A stretch of 64,000 nucleotides of DNA from Melanopsichium pennsylvanicum. Taxonomy: Eukaryota; Basidiomycota; Ustilaginomycetes; Ustilaginales. Positions 61,327 through 64,000 of this stretch are shown here, one piece after another (position 1 is the first letter of the stretch; every line of letters starts with the position of its first letter). The stretch is taken from the NCBI GenBank assembly GCA_900208305.1, contig OAPG01000010.1:310001-374000 (forward strand), in the 5' to 3' direction. Under the pieces are notes generated by a model. That model saw only the letters and a program-made list of their open reading frames with translations. It was not told where the DNA came from and ran no database searches. The position numbers were made by a program, and so were the translations under genes.

Positions 61327-63177
61327 TTACTGCGGCGGCCTCTGCTCACGAGGCAAGTAGTATCGGTTTCGGAACTCCAGGGGGTCTCGATCAGCCCGAT
61401 AGATACCCCTCTCGTCCTTGTTCTTGCCCAACTCGCCCATCCTCTGCTCTAGCTCGCGCAGACCCTCATCATCCACATCGTTTTCGGGCGAGACTTTTTC
61501 CATGGTTATCAACCAGCGGCCCCATCGTCCAAAGTCCTGAAGCGAAAAGTGAATCATGCGCATGCGTCCCTGTCCCGGTTTGCGTCGATGCTGCGGCAGA
61601 TCAATGCTCACCGACCTTTCGATGGCCGCGGATGATTTGGTATAGTCCGCCTTACCTTCGTTCTCCTCGCCCTCTTCGGGCTCAATCATGGATGGAAGCC
61701 AGAAGACGAGGCGTCCACCATCGCAGAGTAAGCTGTACGCGTAGTCGAGCAGATCGCTGACGAGGTCTTCGAGATGGTAGGGTCGCGTGGGAGGAATGTA
61801 GTCGGAGCGCTCATGAGACCAGCAGCCTTGACCTGGGCCCAGACCATCAGGCATCCAGTAAGGCTCGGTTCTTTGCTTCTCAGGGTCACGCTTGCCGAGG
61901 CGTTTGGCTCCTGCTCGAACACCATAAGGAGGATCCGCGACGATGCCATCCACGACACCTTTAGATCGCTTGCTGATCTGCTCCGTTTGCTTGTTGTCAA
62001 CGTCGACCGGGAAAAGAAGGTCCTTGCGCCACGGGTTCTGCGTCATGTCGAATACTACGGTGTCGAGGATGTGATCGCGGACGCCGTACTGGGAAGCGCT
62101 TTTGACAATGCCCGTCCTGCTGTTCGAATCGCTGATGTTTTCTTTCCCGCGCATCGGTCTACCGTCAATGTCACTGCCAAAAGCCATGGCACCAAAGACC
62201 GCGCTCGCGTACAGCATGGATCCAGTTCCAGCAAATGGATCGTAAATGAGCTTGCCTGGTCCCGCGAGAGCCATACTGGCCATGAGTAGGCTCATCTCAG
62301 ACTCCATCGAAGTATTGCCGATGTAGACCCGCTTCTTCAGGTTGAGCTTCTCAATCAAATCCCTCGCCAGTCCAGCCTGCCCCTCCTGCGTTGGGTCGCT
62401 TGACTTTCGAGGGGCAGCTGGGGCTGCCTTCTCCGAGTACAGAGGGCCAGCATTCACATCAATGCGCCTGCCGAGGAAGATCTGCACCAATCGAGGATCC
62501 TTGTCACCTAATTCCTCTCTCAATTCCACTTTGTCACCCTCTTTGCCTGCAGGAAAGTTATTGTGCTCATCACGCAGATGGCTCGGCCAGAGCTCTTGCG
62601 CCACGTATTCTTCCATGACACCCCACCGCATGTGAGGTGCATTGAGCTGAATGCGACCCTTAAGACCCATGTAGCTGAAGCTCTGTATGATGTCGATTTT
62701 GCGCTTGTCGCTGATCGTGTAGCTGTACGAGAACACGTAGGCTTTCCAGGAGGGACAGGCGGCTTCTTGAACGTAAGGTATCCACAGAGCGCGGCTGGCC
62801 TCCTGGCGGTTGCGCGCATGAAGTTCTGAGTAGCTGCTTCCGTGCGACCAGTGAGCCCAGACAGAGCGCAGAGAGACGCAACGACGCAGGAGATTGACCG
62901 CGGCTTCGTCGTTCGGAAGGTGGGCTAGCGCGAAAGGTCGTCGAAGATCGGGTCGATAGCCTGAAGACGATGCTTCGTGTGTAGCGTCGTATGCCTTGCG
63001 ACTTTCCTCGAGGATTGGCTTGGCAGGCGTAGGGACAAATGCAAAGGGGATGCGCAAATATTCGGCGGCAGCCAGGAAGTCGGGCAGACGGAAAGCATGG
63101 TTGGACGTGGCAAAGTGGAGGACGTAGAGCGGTCCGATGGAGGCCGGATCCTCCATAGCAGGGAAGCTCGTCGCCAT
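61327..63177 (-). CDS. TRM11: tRNA (guanine-N2)-methyltransferase Trm11
   Basis: A 616-residue Rossmann-fold methyltransferase. The N-terminal third is the THUMP-like region (LYVLHFATSNHAFRLPDFLAAAEY). The SAM-binding motif I DPFAGTGS is at 313-320, the acidic motif II SDIDGR at 335-340, and the catalytic motif IV DPPYG at 415-419, which flips the guanine. YIGNTSMESE before motif I is typical of Trm11. The enzyme makes m2G10 in cytoplasmic tRNAs together with the activator Trm112, which is not in this window. At 616 residues it is longer than yeast Trm11 (about 430) because of charged insertions (205-265, 420-450 and 505-540). ATG at 63177; no intron. Confidence 0.92.
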   Translation of the reverse strand: MATSFPAMEDPASIGPLYVLHFATSNHAFRLPDFLAAAEYLRIPFAFVPTPAKPILEESRKAYDATHEASSSGYRPDLRRPFALAHLPNDEAAVNLLRRCVSLRSVWAHWSHGSSYSELHARNRQEASRALWIPYVQEAACPSWKAYVFSYSYTISDKRKIDIIQSFSYMGLKGRIQLNAPHMRWGVMEEYVAQELWPSHLRDEHNNFPAGKEGDKVELREELGDKDPRLVQIFLGRRIDVNAGPLYSEKAAPAAPRKSSDPTQEGQAGLARDLIEKLNLKKRVYIGNTSMESEMSLLMASMALAGPGKLIYDPFAGTGSMLYASAVFGAMAFGSDIDGRPMRGKENISDSNSRTGIVKSASQYGVRDHILDTVVFDMTQNPWRKDLLFPVDVDNKQTEQISKRSKGVVDGIVADPPYGVRAGAKRLGKRDPEKQRTEPYWMPDGLGPGQGCWSHERSDYIPPTRPYHLEDLVSDLLDYAYSLLCDGGRLVFWLPSMIEPEEGEENEGKADYTKSSAAIERSVSIDLPQHRRKPGQGRMRMIHFSLQDFGRWGRWLITMEKVSPENDVDDEGLRELEQRMGELGKNKDERGIYRADRDPLEFRNRYYLPREQRPPQ

Positions 63178-63778
63178 AGTGCCTGAAAGATCGCTTGAGG
63201 ACAGCGATAGGTCACAGTGATGGGGGTCGATAGGGCTTGATCAAGGTGCCGCGGTATCTGAAGATGATTCCACAGCTTCGAAGATGCTTGTCTGTACTGT
63301 AAATTACCTCTCGAAAGTGGGGAAAAAAACGCTGGGAAGAATCACGAGAAAGTCAAAATAAAAAAAGTAGTTGCGGTTAATTCTCCGAAAATGTCAGATC
63401 GGACCCGAAGATGCTGGCTATATTCGAGCTCAGCTTGCTGCCAAAGTTGCAATCAAATGTCATTCAATTTTCTCCGTTGGCGCCAAATACGCGTCACCAT
63501 CTCATCATCAACGAGACCGTAACGATCCTCAGGCTAGCAAGACCCTGGCCAAGATTCACCTTGAACGCCACTGAACACATACATCAGCTTTGACGTTGCT
63601 GGACACTGCTGCCATCGAAGTCGTGCCTCTCTGAATTACAGTGCTGCATCGCTGCAGAAGTCGGACGAGTGAGGGTGTGGTAGCTGTCCCGTCATCGTCC
63701 TTACCCTGCACCACGACACGGCTGGCAGCGAACTGAGGCCCAACTCGTAATCGGTGCTGGGTGAGGTAATTTTCAGCC
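63178..63778. other. Divergent intergenic region
   Basis: 601 bp with the Trm11 promoter and the 5' flank of the transposase-like gene. GTACTGTAAATTAC lies at 63294-63307. I cannot define a terminal inverted repeat because the other end of the possible element is outside. Confidence 0.45.
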
Positions 63779-64000
63779 ATGCCGAGACGCAAAATCGGGG
63801 CAGACCTCAAAGAGGCCCTTTGCAAGCTGTATGAAGCGGGCGATATCAGCGCCGATACAATCGAGAAACATGGCATCATGTCCAGAGCCACCTTTTTCCG
63901 CAACTTGAAGATGTACAAGACTGGCGCTAGCCTTGAGCAGCGACACAGCACAGGCCGTAAAACGAACGCGGACAAGCTCAAGGAGCAAGAGAAACAAGAG
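63779..64000 (+). CDS. Transposase-like HTH protein, 5' part only
   Basis: The first 74 codons of a gene that runs off the right edge. The start MPRRKIGADLKEALCKLYEAG, followed by ADTIEKHGIMSRATFFRNLK, forms a helix-turn-helix of the homeodomain-like type. It resembles the N-terminal DNA-binding part of Tc1/mariner or pogo-type DDE transposases common in basidiomycetes, which often begin MPRR-x-x-x-DLK. Basic residues follow (GRKTNADKLKEQEK). The catalytic DDE domain, if present, would lie beyond 64000, so the call is by resemblance of the HTH only; a host transcription factor is the alternative. Confidence 0.5.
   Translation, partial: MPRRKIGADLKEALCKLYEAGDISADTIEKHGIMSRATFFRNLKMYKTGASLEQRHSTGRKTNADKLKEQEKQE

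Noticed and set aside
11047..63177. A tRNA-modification cluster made of the Ats1-like gene, tRNA-Ser and TRM11
   Set aside because: The genes are tens of kilobases apart with unrelated genes between; no clustering is supported.

Overview
The window is nuclear DNA of a fungus, most likely a basidiomycete smut or a smut-related yeast (Ustilaginaceae: Ustilago, Sporisorium, Pseudozyma or Moesziomyces type). The reasons are long, mostly intronless genes on both strands with no operons, short introns of about 50-130 nt with GTAAGT/GTATGT donors and CTAAC-like branch points, an intron-containing nuclear tRNA gene, and a conserved eukaryotic gene set (EMC5, TRAPPC2L, Trm11, Dug1, an alternative NADH dehydrogenase, an animal-type cryptochrome/(6-4) photolyase). 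No bacterial, plasmid, phage or CRISPR features were seen. The assignment rests on protein families and gene structure, not on a database search.

Layout. 1-456: 5' part of an aquaporin-like gene running off the left edge. 457-4245: gene-poor, holding a tRNA-Ser(CGA) gene. 4246-12630: STK16/Env7-type kinase, alpha/beta hydrolase, a spliced DUF202 membrane protein, an F-box-like orphan and an Ats1-like RCC1 protein. 14283-19631: external NADH dehydrogenase, a multi-exon JmjC/cupin-like protein and a frameshifted GNAT acetyltransferase. 20442-30075: a Mug190-like SMP/C2 lipid-transfer protein, a RING-TRAF ubiquitin ligase and an AVT-type vacuolar amino-acid transporter. 31310-40277: Dug1 peptidase, TRAPPC2L/Tca17, cryptochrome/photolyase, a five-exon EMC5 and an APC-family permease. 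40278-42593: gene-free, with a GC-rich island of unknown origin beside AT-rich palindromic DNA. 42594-49722: a divergent ABC-F ATPase and two tandem TPR/F-box/LRR-like paralogs, the first with a damaged 5' end. 51793-57924: xylitol/sorbitol dehydrogenase, a flavin monooxygenase with a separate last exon, and a second APC-family permease. 61327-63177: Trm11 tRNA methyltransferase. 63779-64000: start of a transposase-like HTH protein.

The genes are mostly independent housekeeping or accessory genes. Functional links are loose: two amino-acid permeases, a vacuolar amino-acid exporter/importer and a glutathione-degrading peptidase concern nitrogen and sulfur supply; EMC5, TRAPPC2L, the SMP/C2 protein and the Env7-type kinase concern membranes and trafficking; Trm11 and the Ats1-like protein concern tRNA modification. 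Most useful here are genes that single-frame reading misses or misdraws: EMC5 (five exons), the last FMO exon, DUF202 (two exons), the 5' exons of the JmjC-like gene, the broken GNAT gene and the decayed F-box tandem copy. I did not find a convincing new multi-gene system.
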